Source: Isoetes taiwanensis
Taxonomy: Eukaryota > Streptophyta > Lycopodiopsida > Isoetales > Isoetaceae
Length of the DNA: 64,000 nt
Reading direction: 5' to 3'
NCBI GenBank assembly: GCA_021234155.1
Contig: JAJEKV010000161.1
Location: 897,316 to 961,315 of the forward strand
The translations under genes and the position numbers were made by a program. The notes beneath the pieces were generated by a model. The model did no database searches and was not told the origin of the DNA. It saw only the letters and a list, made by a program, of their open reading frames with translations. Of the stretch, positions 13,026-26,237 are shown piece by piece; positions within the stretch are counted from its first letter, which is position 1, and each line of letters begins with the position of its first letter.

Positions 13026-13746
13026 TCCTAGGATGGGTCCTAAGACACAAACAGGTGCCCGAGTTCTCATTGAGCTTTTCAAAATGTTGAGTACAAATGG
13101 TACCCCCAACTAGGGGTAGAGATAATGATTTTTGAAACACAAAAATACTGCTCCAAATTAGACAATTATCGAGAGCATAACAAAAAACCACGAAGGTGCA
13201 AACAAAGATGAACGCCCCACCATGTCTGCTCAACAAGGTCCAAAAACCGCGATAACTTCCTTAGGATGGATCACCTGCGTCCGTGAACGGTAGACCCTGC
13301 ACATGATACGAAACTGATACATGGCGCAAATAACCCGTTAGATGTCAAATAGCGATCTGAGGTGAGAAGCATCAAAGAAGAACGCTTCGACGGCCGCGAG
13401 GCCACGCCGAGCGAGAACAACGGTCGACCAACCGGTGATGAGTTGGTGTCATCACAGGAGGTTGCTAGCTGGTTTGACTCAATCTGCTAGTATTTATTCG
13501 TGATAGCAGGAAGCACAATTCTCCTTGGAAGACTGTCTAAGTAGCTTGGTGCTTGGTTTTTGTGAAGCGGTAACTTAACCAATTGCTGAGGCATGAAGCT
13601 AAGTCCTGGTTTAAGATTGGTGGCCTTAGAAGAAACAACAAGGCATATCGACAAGACACAGCGTAACAGCCTGTGGCATAGCAGTTGATCAACATATGGC
13701 CTCTTCCATCACCGGATTTAAGCATTTGGTCCGAAAGTTAAAACCA
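13026..13746. other. Unassigned spacer between blocks B and A'
   Basis: No recognisable gene, RNA or repeat. Short open frames lack domains. Confidence 0.5.
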
Positions 13747-15947
13747 GCGATGGCTTCGTAAAAATACGTGTTTTTCCAAAACCGCCATAAATAATTTTAT
13801 GGGTCCTCTAAGCCATAGATTTGCAATTGAGAGCAATTCCGAAGATGACGCCATCGCCAGAGCATGGAGCTCAATTTGAACGCATGGCACGGCAAAGCGG
13901 CAGCAAGATCCAATTTATACTGAAACGAATTTGCATATAGGGGAACAGGAGCTAAGAATTTGCATTGATATGCATTGTACGCAGGCTCTATCCCAAATCG
14001 AGCCGGGATTGAGCTGAAGCTTCGATCGAAAGGTGGCTCGCCTCGAATTGCGCATTCTCGATCCGCACCTAGATGAAAAGTTGTTAACGCTTCTGCCTCT
14101 TGTTTCCACCATAGCCATTTGCCGAATGAAATTTGGAATTGTAACACATTCTAGCTTCTGAAACACTACAGCAGACCTAAACTAAATCAAAGGGTCTGCA
14201 CAATCTGGGCTAGTTGCAACTCTGGATCATATCATTCGGTAGTTGCCGCCGATATATGATATATGCGCCAAACAACCCCTCCTTCCGCCATACAACCATC
14301 GCCAGCGTAAATGACTATCCCGCCGCCATAGCCGTAGATATGGACAGGGAATTCATTATGCAAATATCTCAGAAGTTATAATACATATATTACGTAGACG
14401 AAATTTAATAGTTAATGTTGATTGATACGCCAAAATTCAAATTTGTGGGGCAATCTTGCCTCAAAAAAATTTCCACATGCCACCTCATCCGCCCTTTAAA
14501 TGTATCCGCCACTTCTCCATGCCACCTCACTCATCTCTCCCATATTAATTTTTGTGCAAAGAAATTGCATAAAATACTCGTGAGTTGCTTTGACACCTCA
14601 TTCACTTTACTAATAACAATGCCACCTCACAATGCCACCTCACTAGGTCTATTAAAACCTCAAATGCCACCCCTCATCACTTAACATTTAAGTAGATTTA
14701 ATGCCCCAAAGATTGATCTTCCTTGCACTTTCTGAAAATGAGGGCTTAGGATTTCCCCCCCCCGATCCAACGGCCCGGAGATGTGGTGCATCCCCTCATG
14801 CATGGGCATGCATGCCCCCATAAAGATCCAGTGGACATAAGCTTGCCTCCTCGCCACCTCATCACTAATATATATTAATTAAATGCCAAAAAAACATCAC
14901 ACCTACCATGAAGTTCCTGAAAAACCATAAAAAAACATCAAGGGCTAGGATTTTTCCCTACCATTTGGACCAAACGAACGGTCGAGATTCATGTATCTAT
15001 AATTATCTAACTATATATATTATGACTAGAACGAACGTGTGCCCGGCGATGCCGGGCATTAGTCGTGATGTGTGGAATGGATAAATACAATTGACTGCAT
15101 AAGTGAATGGAATGTAGTGAAGACTCTAGGAACATTTGAAAGGCATTTGAAGGTTGGAATTTGAAGTCCTTTTATCCTGCCAAAGACATAAATTTTTTTG
15201 CATGCCTTTGAAATCTATCAATCAAATTTAAACACCCAATGGAGTATATCGTATTTTTTGATGCTTGTGAAATGAAGTTGATGGTAGTGGTAACGTGGTA
15301 GAAACTTGGTCATTTGAATCTTGTAATTGTGTGAAACTTGAGTTGAAAGATGTGTGGAATATTGTGTATGCTTATATGCATATTAGTGAAAGATATGGTC
15401 GAGGGTGGTGGAAGATGTAGGTCTATTGCAATGCACCTATAATAAAATATTTATTGTCGGTTGCTTAGTTTCTAGGTTATTTACTTCTTGATTGTGGTCT
15501 TGTTTGAATGCCTAGACTTAAAAATGGATTGAAAGTGGATAATGGTCTTGTAAAACTTAAAAATTAAATCATGTCAATTCCAACCGAAGAATGAAAGCCA
15601 TCATATAAAATGATTTTCTCAAATAGGATCAATGATAACATCCATATTTGTAGCTAACTTTTATGAACTCATGAATATGTAGATAAACGACCTCCTCCAT
15701 GTGCTCTATTGGACATGTGCCTAGTTAACTACTTAACATTCACATTTACACACCAAATGTATACATGAATTTAGAGCCTAGAAAATATGTGATGGGCAAG
15801 TGTTGTTTGATATAATTATTGTTACCATGTTCTATGTGCGTAAGAACTTTGTACGACACAATCACAAAATAGGATCTTATTAGACATGGGATATAGTTGT
15901 TTATATATAAATGCCTCTCCTGAAATTGCTATTAAGATGGATAGATG

Positions 15948-15985
<38 letters not shown>

Positions 15986-18211
15986 ATTTTAACGTCCACG
16001 GGAACCCAAGCGGGTTATGGGACGAGTACAAACCAAGGGCAAGAAGCCCAAGCAGAACAAAAACAAAAAAAAAACAATAAAATTTACAACAAAGAAGAAA
16101 ATGCTGAACATGGGTGCTCGGGGCACTAACAATATCCCAACCAAAGGTTCTGAGGCCACCGCCATGGATTATCAAGTGTCGCCCTCAGATAACGCTTCCA
16201 TTTTTGTGCAACCTAGCTTCATGAACCTTACATAGCTCCTCCTACCGGGTCAACTGCGGTGGGTGAAAGGTCCTCCCCGATCGGAGAGCTTAGAGCCCCC
16301 GAGGTGACTACCATGCTAAAGGACATACAAACCTACTCGCGATAGTGATGAACCGCACAAGCATATAACGAGGTCGATCCGCCTCCGAAAGCACCAACTG
16401 GCCGGGCCATAGCGATACTAGGCTTCGGATGTGCATAGTCTCTCGTGGAAGAAGTGTTCCACCCGCTCAATGTCCGAACAAGAAGTCGCCCCAGTGAGGC
16501 CTACTATCCGCGAAATTCATACGCCAGCCGGGTGCAATGGTGGTTCGTGCATAGAGCATGGAACGGTTTTCCCCGACCGCGGAATATTCCGTGCAAGCAT
16601 GGGTGCATCACCCATCGCGGGCCTTTGTGCATGCCTGCGGTCAAAACCGCTTTGGGTCATGCCGCCTATAGCATCCGCACCCAATGTACGACCGCCCGAA
16701 AGTGATGACCTCTATACATGGAGCCTCTGGCCCCGTCCAATGGAATCTACTTGCCGTGGGACTACCGGTAGGAGCCGGAGGAGTTTCCCGAGCTAGTGTA
16801 AGCTCTCCTCAACAGTGGTCTTGAAACAGATGCGTGACTTGAATCCAACTATCCATCGCGTGAATACGAGGTATCCGTAATGTTGATGCGGAGGAAGTTT
16901 TCTCAATTGCCGCTTTGAAGGTCAAGCTCTAGACATGAGGTATCTACATGTTCGACCGCGTAAGTGTTTGCTAAAACGTAAGAGGGCTTAACAGGCTTGA
17001 GGTCGATAACGCAGATCCGCTCTGTATTGGTGGAGGTGGCGGTCGGGCTTATCCTTGGCCGCTCGCCATATCCCCGCTTTTTCCGGTCATTGCTTAGACA
17101 ACAGATGCTAGATGCCGATGCCGATGTCGGACAACAAGAAAATCAAAGCAACCGCAGCGTGCACCGTGGTCTACTATGGTCGTACTATGGTGGACAATAA
17201 GAAAACCAAACAATTGTGAAGCACGTGGTCGTGGTCTACTATGGCGCACTATGTCGGGCAATATGAAAACCAAAGCAAAGGGAACCGATCCGACAGCCTA
17301 AGCAAAACCCGAGCCTCCGCCATTTAGAATTGTGACAAAGAGATTTTTCACCAAGAAAGTTGGTGCCGGGCTGGTCGAAACTTGTTATGGCTGGTCAAAA
17401 CTTCTAGTGCCCCCGAAGCCTAAAGCTCACTTCCACCTCTCGAATCGATTAGAACTCGCACTAAATCGATGAGGAAGCCCGTGTCATCCATCGGAAGACA
17501 TGTCGGGCCGCAGCCGATGGCTACCGTGGGTCATTTGAAATTGGGTCTTACCGCGGGCGATGGGTGAAGCCGGGCGCTATGGTGTGGTTAGAAGTAAAAC
17601 CTCAACCCCTTCATTTTCTTATCTACAAAGGGGAACTCTTTGTCAAGATCGCGGGCGTAAGATGAGGTGTCGAGGCAAGGCCGCTACCGGTTCTTGATGC
17701 GAGAGAGGCCGGCAAGACCTACAGAGCCGGGTGGTTGCACCAACAAAGATCCGGCAAGGCGCAAGTGTAAGTTAGATGCATGCTTGTTGGCTTGAGATTA
17801 CCGCACCGGGCCGAATATATGCCGGGCCGAGCTAAGAAGTAGAAGAAAATAAGACCCGCAAAAGAAATTTTGTCGGGCCGAGTATCGCGGATGCCCGGAC
17901 GAAATCGCTGTCGGGCAAAATCGGGTCGGGCTGGCTTTGCCGGATAGATCTTTTGGTCGCTTGCTCGATCCCCGCTAGATGTTGCTTGGTGCCCCGAGCC
18001 CCGAGCCCGAGTTTACATGTGCCTAGGGCCGAAGCCAAAGGAAACTCATTGACCTTGAAATACCATGACAACAGCCTTTGTCACAACAATAGATGTAGGT
18101 GCTAAAACATGTTCTAAGTTCAATTCGGGAAAAAAAACATCAAGCTTCTTTTTTTGTTGTCTTTTCGAATTTGGAAAATCTTGGGATTTGAATGAAAGGA
18201 GTGTAAACACG
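13747..18211. repeat. Segmental duplication block A' (second copy)
   Basis: Direct copy of 1-4,466. It includes the ATGCCACCTCA cluster (about 14,475-14,690) and a GATA tract at 15,938-15,984. Differences from A cluster at CAG/CTG trinucleotides and are a mixture of substitutions and small indels. Confidence 0.9.
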
Positions 18212-19162
18212 AAGGAGACATTAAAAACTTCAAATAATCAATGCAAACTGCAACAAAACTCCTACATACGCACAAATGTTGAGTATTCCAATAGAAATGT
18301 CAAATAAGCAATGCATGTAAGTAAAGACTTTTGATGCCCACATTGTCCTCATCTTCCTTCCCTGGGTTCACCTTTATCACATAATGATATGCCACCCACG
18401 AGATTAAAGTGAGAAAAAACACCCCTATTTACGTACGTAAGAGTGTTGAAAAACACCCCTTCCTTAGAAAAAATACACTAGAATGTCAGTAAGAGGGGTA
18501 TTCAAACCCCTAGTATACGTACGGAAACATCAGAAAAAAAACCCCTTTCTTGCACTCTCTTGGTTTATTACGGTCTTCGTGGTGAATCCCCTTGCTTCCT
18601 TCCGCAATCTCATTTTCTTCAATGTTATTGTGCCTAGGTACATGCACAAAGTTTCAAATAAGGTGGCCCAATCAAAATTGAAATGTATTTGATCATACCC
18701 GATGCATATGAAATGCAAAGCACACTCATAGCGTATAAAAGTTTCATCGGGCTTGTTTTTGCAAAATTGTGCCAATGCTCCTTATCTAACCAATTGACAA
18801 ATGCTATAAGATCATCGATGTTCTTCGAATATGCTGCACTTGTCTTGCAAGAGGCTGAATAGATTCACCTTGAGTTTCGTGTTCAGCTTTGGTCATAAAA
18901 ATAACTACCCGTGAGTAAATACCATCAACATAGCAAACCACAAAGTCATTCTCCATCATAAAGAGATACTTGAGTTTGAAATGAACACTATAAATGATGC
19001 ACCGATCTAGACCAGCTTGCGCAATTCTCAAAGAGGCAACCCAGATGAGCAAAGGATTGCCCCCCTAAGGGCAACCCAAAAATGCTTAACGCATCGCTAT
19101 TTAAAAGATTCCTTTTAAACCCCTTATTCTATTAGGTTCCCAACGATCACTTTTTCAATCAT
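18212..19162 (-). other. Decayed coding-like DNA, family not recognised
   Basis: Minus-strand open stretches at 18,530-18,775 and 18,804-19,052 have coding-like composition but no motif I can assign. Near 18,430 a TTACGTACGTAA palindrome lies between A-rich tracts containing ACACCCC. Probably remnant transposon DNA. Confidence 0.3.
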
Positions 19163-19867
19163 TTTTTTTGGAAGGAAAAAGGAAAAATCTTGCAGCCGTT
19201 GGATTGTCTAATGGTTGTGGTGAAGTTTTTTACTGCCGTCCAGCTGTTAGTCCGCAATTGGAGACAGAATTGGAAGTTTTAGTGATCGAGAATCCTGCGG
19301 AATTTGTTGAACATAGGCTTTCGGGGCGGCGTGGTTGAGCGCAGTGCAGATCGCCCAAGGAGATTAAGCCACCGGCCATCTTTACAAAGTGCTATAGATT
19401 GGGTGAACAGATTTAGTCGAGATTTCATAAAGCAACTTTGGTTTAGCTAGTTGTTGAACCATTTTTTCAAACCCCGATTCAGAGCAGTGCTAGAGTTTGG
19501 GATTCTTATCCTGTCATCTAATTTGGCCATCGCTTCTCTCGATTGATTCTTATGGATTGAAAATAGGTTGAGCAAGAACACCGTAAGAATATCTTGGACT
19601 TTTTCGCTTTTTGAGACAAGGTTCACACCAGCGCCGAGATTTTACAACCACGGGACGTAACGAGAGACGATTATTTGCTTGCTCGCTCGATCCCGGGGCT
19701 TGCTTCCGATCCGCAGCCCCGCCGGAACCTCGATCTTGCATCGCAGGTGCAAAAGGTCGCGGAACAGGAGTGTTTGGGGCTTTTCTTTGCCACCTTTAAG
19801 ATTTGTTTTTTATCGGACGGCCTGAAACTTTTGAAATAACAAAACAAAACCCATTAGAGTTCAATAC
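19163..19867 (+). repeat. Left arm of a ~0.7-kb inverted repeat
   Basis: The reverse complement of this stretch is found at 29,700-30,409. Both arms run from a shared outer sequence near AATCATTT, through GGAAAAATCTTGCAGCCG, to an inner CCCATTAGAGTTCAATACCC. The arms enclose about 9.8 kb. Differences are again concentrated at CTG/CAG. Long inverted arms of this size suit a Mutator-like or foldback element, but I see no clear target-site duplication and no transposase. Confidence 0.85.
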
Positions 19868-20488
19868 CCATTAGAGTAATATCAAGAACTTGCAAAACAG
19901 ATATACATAAGGGCATTAGTTTTTATAGGAGTCATTCCTGCACTATAGGCATTCTAAGACTTGCAAAACGTACAAGAAATTTATCGCGGCGGCCAAGGCC
20001 GCCGCGAACGTTTCTCTTCCCCGCCCCCCTTGTATATAGCAGACTGAGTCAGAAGAAATGAGCACTATCTAGGCAAAGATATCTCTACTGATCCATCTGG
20101 TAATAGTGGATGTATATCAACCTATGAATAGGTAATAGTGGATGCATATCAGCCTATGAATAAGCAGGATTGAGACCTATGCTAGTACCTAATGTCTAGA
20201 AAATACACATTCATTTTTTATAACCACCATGGGATTGCCACTATTGGGCTGGTTTTTCCTCTTAGACCTCCAATCCCTCAACTTCTTCCATGACACTCCA
20301 ACCAACGGTAGCTAGTGGGTTTGTTCAAGTGTACATTTCTTATGTCGACCCACTCAGCTGATATGGATATGGCAGCTCGAGGGTGTGGCCTAGAACGTTG
20401 GGTCTTGGTGGACTAACGTGGATGTGTAAGAATTGGCAGAACTATGACAAGGCCTGGCAACCAGCTTCTACTAATATCTCCTCCCTAT
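19868..20488. other. Spacer with one GC-rich hairpin
   Basis: No gene seen. At 19,984-20,007 a perfect hairpin has 11-bp arms (TCGCGGCGGCC and its complement) around an AA loop. A direct repeat, GGTAATAGTGGATG, occurs twice near 20,100-20,150. Confidence 0.5.
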
Positions 20489-20810
20489 TGATATGGTCTG
20501 TTAGAAATGAGATAAGCGCCTAGGAAGGGACTTGTCACTAAGCAATTGCCCTTATGCCAAGCTAGTCAAGGGGACAGGGATAAGGCTGCTTGTATCAATT
20601 TGGTATCATAGCTCAGGGTTCAATTCTTCGTGGCAACATTGGTGTGTTCCACATGCTTGAGGGCAAGCATCTCGAGGAGGGGAGGAATTGATATGGTCTG
20701 TGAGAAATGAGATAAGAGCCTAGGAAGGGACTTGTCACTAAGCAGTTGCCCTTATGCCAAGCCGGGTCAGGGGGGACAGGATAAGGTCGGGGGATGTGGA
20801 TAAGGTCGCC
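20489..20810 (+). mobile_element. TRIM-type miniature LTR retrotransposon
   Basis: A ~109-bp repeat with TG...CA ends (20,489-20,597) is followed at once by TGGTATCATAGC (20,601-20,612). That string resembles the plant primer-binding site complementary to initiator methionine tRNA. After only ~70 bp there is a polypurine tract, AGGAGGGGAGGAAT (20,676-20,689), and then a second copy of the repeat from 20,689. There is no coding capacity. LTR, PBS, PPT, LTR in about 0.3 kb is the diagnostic TRIM/SMART layout. The right LTR is blurred at its 3' end. Confidence 0.85.
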
Positions 20811-23700
20811 AGATCATCACCATATGAATTGTGTCTGTTCAAAATGGAATGTATATCAAGTTTGGTCTTGGATGCGAGATTTGGGTGTGGGTCTAGGTAA
20901 ATGGTCCAAGAGTTATATACTACATTGTATACGAGATCTAGGTATTGCATAAATCTAGATATATTGTTTAGTTCTATGCTACAAATATTTGCAAAACTAC
21001 AACCGGGAGGTCTTGGAGTTGAAGTATTGGATCGTATACCAAAATTTCTTAATTGTTTAAGCATGAGTGATGGTCTAACTTTAGTATTTTATGCTTTGCA
21101 AATATTAGATGTCGGCTGGTGAGGAAGAGGACAATATGTCTTTAGTATGTCTACATCATTTAAAGGACCAAACCTCTAGACTTTTTGCAATGATGCAAAG
21201 ATGTTCTTGAACAATGCGAGACTTTGACACACATTGGTACAAGAATTAGTATGTCCAAATTTATAATGTTATGCATAATTCTACATGCAAATTATCATAT
21301 GTACTCCTGTATGCACTATAATACATGAACATCCATGACGAACATGTTAATATCATTGAGCATGTCATTGAACAAATCTAATGGGGTCACATTTAAAAAT
21401 AGGTCCAAAATATAAAGCAACACCAAGTCATATGGTAAGAAATGGAGAACTTTATTTACTAAAGGAATGTTGAGTTGCATGCTAATGGAAAACTCTCAGA
21501 TGTTTTTTAGCACATGGCTCTTTTGTGGAGCCCTTATTCCATTGTGTGACACTTTTTTTTTTTAATTATTTTTTACCTCAAAGATGTTATCCACTTTGAA
21601 CCATGCAAAAAACATTGAGGACTTACAATCCATAATAGATATTTCATAACAAAACATGCCTAACAAAATATGTTGGGCTGCAATAATGGCTATGCAAATT
21701 ATGGCACTTGTAGAGTAGAAGCAATTGGATGGCATCAAAGATTTTCAGAGGCATATTCATCGTATAGGATCCTACTTGCAAGCCACAACACATTATACCA
21801 TGACATGAAATCTTGCAATAGTAGTAACTGGGAAAGCAACAAAACAATGTCCCATACAGAAATTAGAAATTGGTTGTTCTTTAAAGATGATCTATCAATG
21901 AGATTGATTCTTGGTATATCCCTCTTACGCCATCCATGTGAATTCTATTCATGCGATCATGGAACACCTCGAGCTTGAATTTACCTCCATGTAGCCGTCT
22001 GTAATAAGAAAACATAAACTTTTCATAGAAAAATTCATTAGCCATTTCACTACTATCAGAATCAAAGGAATTGTGTTTTGCTATCATTCTTGAGCCAGCT
22101 GCTAAAAAAGTAGGACTAGTCTTTGCCTATCGACAAAAGATGTCATTGTCTTCTGCAATGCTCATCTTGTTAAGCCTATTGCCCTGATAAAGAATTCTTT
22201 AGTGTTATTCTAGTAAGAATCAAACATAATGAGCCCCATCATTCGTATAGACAACGAAGATCAGACATAGACCACGAATAGTTAAGCTCAAATATGAAAC
22301 GCACCCAAATTTAAAGGGTTTTTACATCTGGAGGAAATATTTCGCAATATGAAAGAAAGATGCAATATGTTTGACACTTTGTCAAAAGAAGTAGGCGACA
22401 AATGTAATCGCAATCAATCCATGTAGATGTGTTTAGATTTGAGTTTTTATCGCAAACACTTAATAGTTTTAGATCCTTTGCAACATAAGAGAAGAAATGG
22501 AAAGGAAAATAAAGAACATGATGATATCTAAACAACTGATATGAAAAGTAAGTGCATGCGTAATTAACTCTACTAAGCATGTCAATGCGTTCTCTTCCAG
22601 TTCTCTTAATGCCTTTCTACCCCTGTAATATTTTAAAAGTTGCTCTCTAAATGGTACACAGAAAAACTTTTTGTAGAAAGTGATTTAAGGAACTAACAGA
22701 CATAAAATTTCAAAAATGGGACATTTTTTTAAAGGAACTAACAGACATAAGATTTCAAAAATTGCAAAGTCGATATGCTTTTGATGATTTGGGAATGCAC
22801 AGACGAGTTTTGCCAAGATGTGGGTAATAATTTAAATGCACAAAATGGGAGTACATTTTTGGAAGCAAATTTGTTGTTATGCAAAGAATGTACACTATCT
22901 AAAGCAATGGCAACAAATCCACTTATTTTAGATTCGTCAAGTGCATCTAGAGCAAATCCATGCCACAACACTTCAACAATTGGAAACTCCATATCCATGT
23001 TTTACGCAAGAATTACCTTCAAAAAGTGACGTAAGAAACTAGCAGTTATAAAGCAGCCAACCTCCCTTCTTCTACATCATCCTAACCAGACTTATTTAAC
23101 GCCCATGATTTTGCATTTAGGTCTGCAAAATACTGCCTAGCGACGAGGAGATACTTGCAACCATCCCATTAATCTCGGGGATTTGAACCACCTATACCCA
23201 AGTTCTCCAGCCCCTGTTTTTTAATCATCAAAGATCTCTCAAGCATTAGAATTTTGTGTTACAAACAGTAAGAGAGAATTTAGTTTATATTCATCCTTTG
23301 ATAGCATGTTGATCTTATATTATAGATAGGGACAGTGCCCAGAAATAGGGACAGTGCCCAGCGCTGGGCACTTCGGGGGTGATGTTTATTTGGGCAGGCA
23401 TCAACCCCTTCTAGGTGATTGTGAAGAATTTATAATTATTTATTTAAGAAAAAGTGTCTAGCGTTGCCATATCCTCCACCATATCTTGTCCACGATGAAA
23501 GAGAACTGCTCACCATTTTCAGCTGTTTGTAGAGAAACAGCATCAGTTTCTACAAGGCATTGAAGAAGCACAAATTGAACTAATGTACCACATCATGTAA
23601 ACTGTGTCTATCTCCATATGTAACCGAGGAATGCGTACCATCAGGGCTTGTGTAGGCTGCATGACATGCTGCTTTTCAACAAAGTAATCACAAACTAATT
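20811..23700. other. No recognisable gene; small repeats only
   Basis: Open frames on both strands lack identifiable domains. A 26-bp direct repeat (GGAACTAACAGACATAA...) occurs at about 22,688 and 22,734. A perfect 20-bp palindrome, AGTGCCCAGCGCTGGGCACT, lies at 23,353-23,372, next to a direct repeat of GATAGGGACAGTGCCCAG-type sequence. Confidence 0.4.
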
Positions 23701-23739
23701 TCATTTTAATCATATAACTCACATGACCTCGACTTCTTG

Positions 23740-24905
23740 CGCCACCTCCATTGCTTGTCGCTGCTCCTGATAATCAAGATCTTATTTCTTCTCATATTTA
23801 TAAGCAAACAAACCTGTTTGCAGACCATAATAGCAATGAGCCCCAACAACACAAGTAGTTTCGAATATAAAAACATCTCTATCTATGTGTCCTAATTTAG
23901 CACTAAAAAGAAATGACCCAGTGAAACTCTTGTTTGCAAGTTCTCAGTCTCTGATCATAGTAGATTGAGCTGCTGTGAATCAGTACCATTTCGTTGAAGA
24001 TCTTGACTGAGATGTTGAACATGACCCAAAAGTTCTTGCCTATTTTATACTCTGGTTCTCAACATGCAACTGCTGCAACTGCAACTTCCATATGTGTTGC
24101 TTCCTAGTGTCTTTCCGAAAGTGTTGCTTCCTAGATACATGTTCTCTGCATCCCAAAGCAAATGAAATCATTACGTAAAAGAAAGGCAAACACGCCAACA
24201 ATTCATCTCCAACAATTCGTATGAATATTCACCTACATAAGGGCAGACCTGCTCCTTAACGCAGCTTGAATATAGTGCAAAAATAGAGTTAGCCTGCTCG
24301 GCTCAGCCAGAAGCCCTCATCCTGCTGCTAGGTTTACTGTCTTGCAAGAGGAAGTGGAGCATCTGCAAATTTTAGATGTTTACCATAGCTGTAGATTCTG
24401 GATAAGGTGGAAGCCGTATATATACATTGGAAAGAAGTAGGATAGGAAAAGAAGGACTTACTTAAGTGGCAGCTCAGTGTCAACTTCTGCTTCAACCAAC
24501 ATTTCCTGTATTTCTCTATTTCGTGTCTTGCATTCTTGAAACAGTAAAATGCTATTCTGTTCTTGAGTTGTTGAGGCATATGTGGATTATCACTCTTTCT
24601 AGCCACCTTTCCACCTTCTCGTCTACATGTGGCAGATTTATATTCTTCATTTTGCATCTGCTTCTAAATATGCATTATACTTAGCACGAATTCATACAAT
24701 AGAACAAATTTTAGCCTTGCCTGGAAACCTTTATGAAGTACCAGAGTCGTTTTTTACTGGAAGAATAACAGTGTCAAGAAAACAAACAAAAAAACAAAAT
24801 ATTAGCAGCAAGCAATATTAGTCAAGGAGTAATTTCTTACCTGTTTGAGATTCAAGGGTTCCTCTTCAGACGTGTCAAGATTTGAAGAAACAGCTTGCAG
24901 AACCT
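23740..24905 (-). pseudogene. Decayed multi-exon coiled-coil gene (minus strand)
   Basis: Several minus-strand stretches look like exons. At 24,841-24,905 an open piece ends LNLKQ before GTAAG. At about 24,474-24,580 an open, charged helical piece (…RNREIQEMLVEAE…) ends before GTAAGT. Near 23,960-24,100 is a Gln/Leu-rich piece (…LLGHVQHLSQDLQ…), and near 23,750 another (…EQRQAMEVAQEVE…). One in-frame stop is visible. Residue composition suggests a long coiled coil. I do not recognise the family. It lies inside the inverted repeat, so it may be a captured gene fragment. Confidence 0.45.
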
Positions 24906-25289
24906 GACATAAAGCCGTCACAACTTCTTACCTTTGATAATCATTTTTCCATACACGAAGCAGATCCCAGGGGAAGAATAATGGCAGCTTAGGTTCCAAG
25001 CAAAAGCAAGAAACAGGATCAATAGCGCTGTTTGAAGGCTGGCCGTTGGATTTTTATAAATGACAGGCTCCAACTAGAGCTGCGGCATCACCCTACGCCA
25101 GTGCAAGGCACTGCGTAAGAGCAGACGATACCTTTGAAGCAAAGTTTTCCCCTCGATCGGCGAATCGCAACCAAGGTCGGTGAAGAACGGACGGCTGCAG
25201 TCGGAGTCGGCAAAAAATTAGACGGTCCCGATAGGTGCCCCGGTGACACGAATATGCCAATCGAATAAATCTATAGCATTTATATATGT

Positions 25290-26092
25290 TAAGAATATAC
25301 GCCGGGGGCGAATTACTGTCAAATTACGTCAGTTTTATTTGGCGTAATTTCTCCTCCGCCAGTATATAGTGGCGCCGCCCTTCACCGGCCAAAGCCCTTC
25401 CTTCAGATGGCAACGCCTCAGCAGCGATTCAACAGTAGCAGCGATTCAACAGCAGACCCCGATGAAGAAAAAGCCCATCGATGAAGAAAACGCCCATCGA
25501 TTCAGCAGCAGCAGCCGCGATTCAGCTTCAGAAGCCGCGATTTAGCAGCAGACCCCTCAGCAGCTACTCCAGATGATGCCGCTGTTGCTGGACGCCCTGT
25601 TTCCAGCCAAGTTTTCGCTATTCAACATATTTATCTACATTGTAGTTATTTTTTTCCTAAACTTAAGATTGATTTTGATTTCTTATGCCTTGTTTACAGA
25701 GCTTCAACGAAATAGGGCTTTGCCAGAACATTTCATCGGAATAGGGCTTTTCCAGAACAGAGCTTCCCGTACAAACAAGCTTTTTCGCATTTTCTTTCTT
25801 TAATTCGAGTTATGTCTTCCATCGCTGGAACAAAGCTTAGTCGTAATAGCCCATCTGAGACATTTTCACCCTGTTTTGTTTGCAATGCTAGCTTTACGGT
25901 TTGAGTTTTGAAAAAACTCTAGCAATATGCTCCTGTTTGCCGTTCTTCCCTGTTTCCACCTTACATGGAAGCTCTTAGCGACCGCCATAGCCCGCCATAG
26001 CCAAAAAATAGCGACCGCCATAGCCTGCCATAGCCAAAAAGTTTTCTACGCCGGAAAATTTTTCTGTACGTAATTCGCCCCGGCGTATATTA
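25290..26092. mobile_element. Foldback-like unit with ATACGCCGGGGCGAATTAC ends
   Basis: A terminal sequence close to ATACGCCGGGGCGAATTAC occurs at about 25,294 and, inverted, at about 26,070. The interior holds a TATA-like TATATAG near 25,363, then an ATG at 25,408 opening a short Gln/Ser/Asp-rich frame that stops after about 25 codons, then CAG-rich sequence. A 31-bp direct repeat (TAGCGACCGCCATAGCC...) is at about 25,977-26,041. Possibly a non-autonomous DNA transposon; no transposase seen. Confidence 0.45.
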
Positions 26093-26114
26093 CGTTTGTT
26101 AAAATTCACGGGTC

Positions 26115-26237
26115 GGAAATTTCCGCCGGAAAAATTCTCGGCGGCGCCGCCAGCCTCGGCGGCGCACTCGCGGCTCCGCCGCTCGTGCGCCGCCTCGGCT
26201 GGCGGCGCCGCCTCGAATTTTATCCGGCGGAATTTCC
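26115..26237. repeat. GC-rich foldback 1
   Basis: Arms at 26,115-26,166 and 26,186-26,237 pair almost completely through GGCGGCGCCGCCAGCC. The loop itself contains a smaller hairpin. It sits in AT-rich DNA. A near-identical core recurs at 27,091-27,235. Confidence 0.85.
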
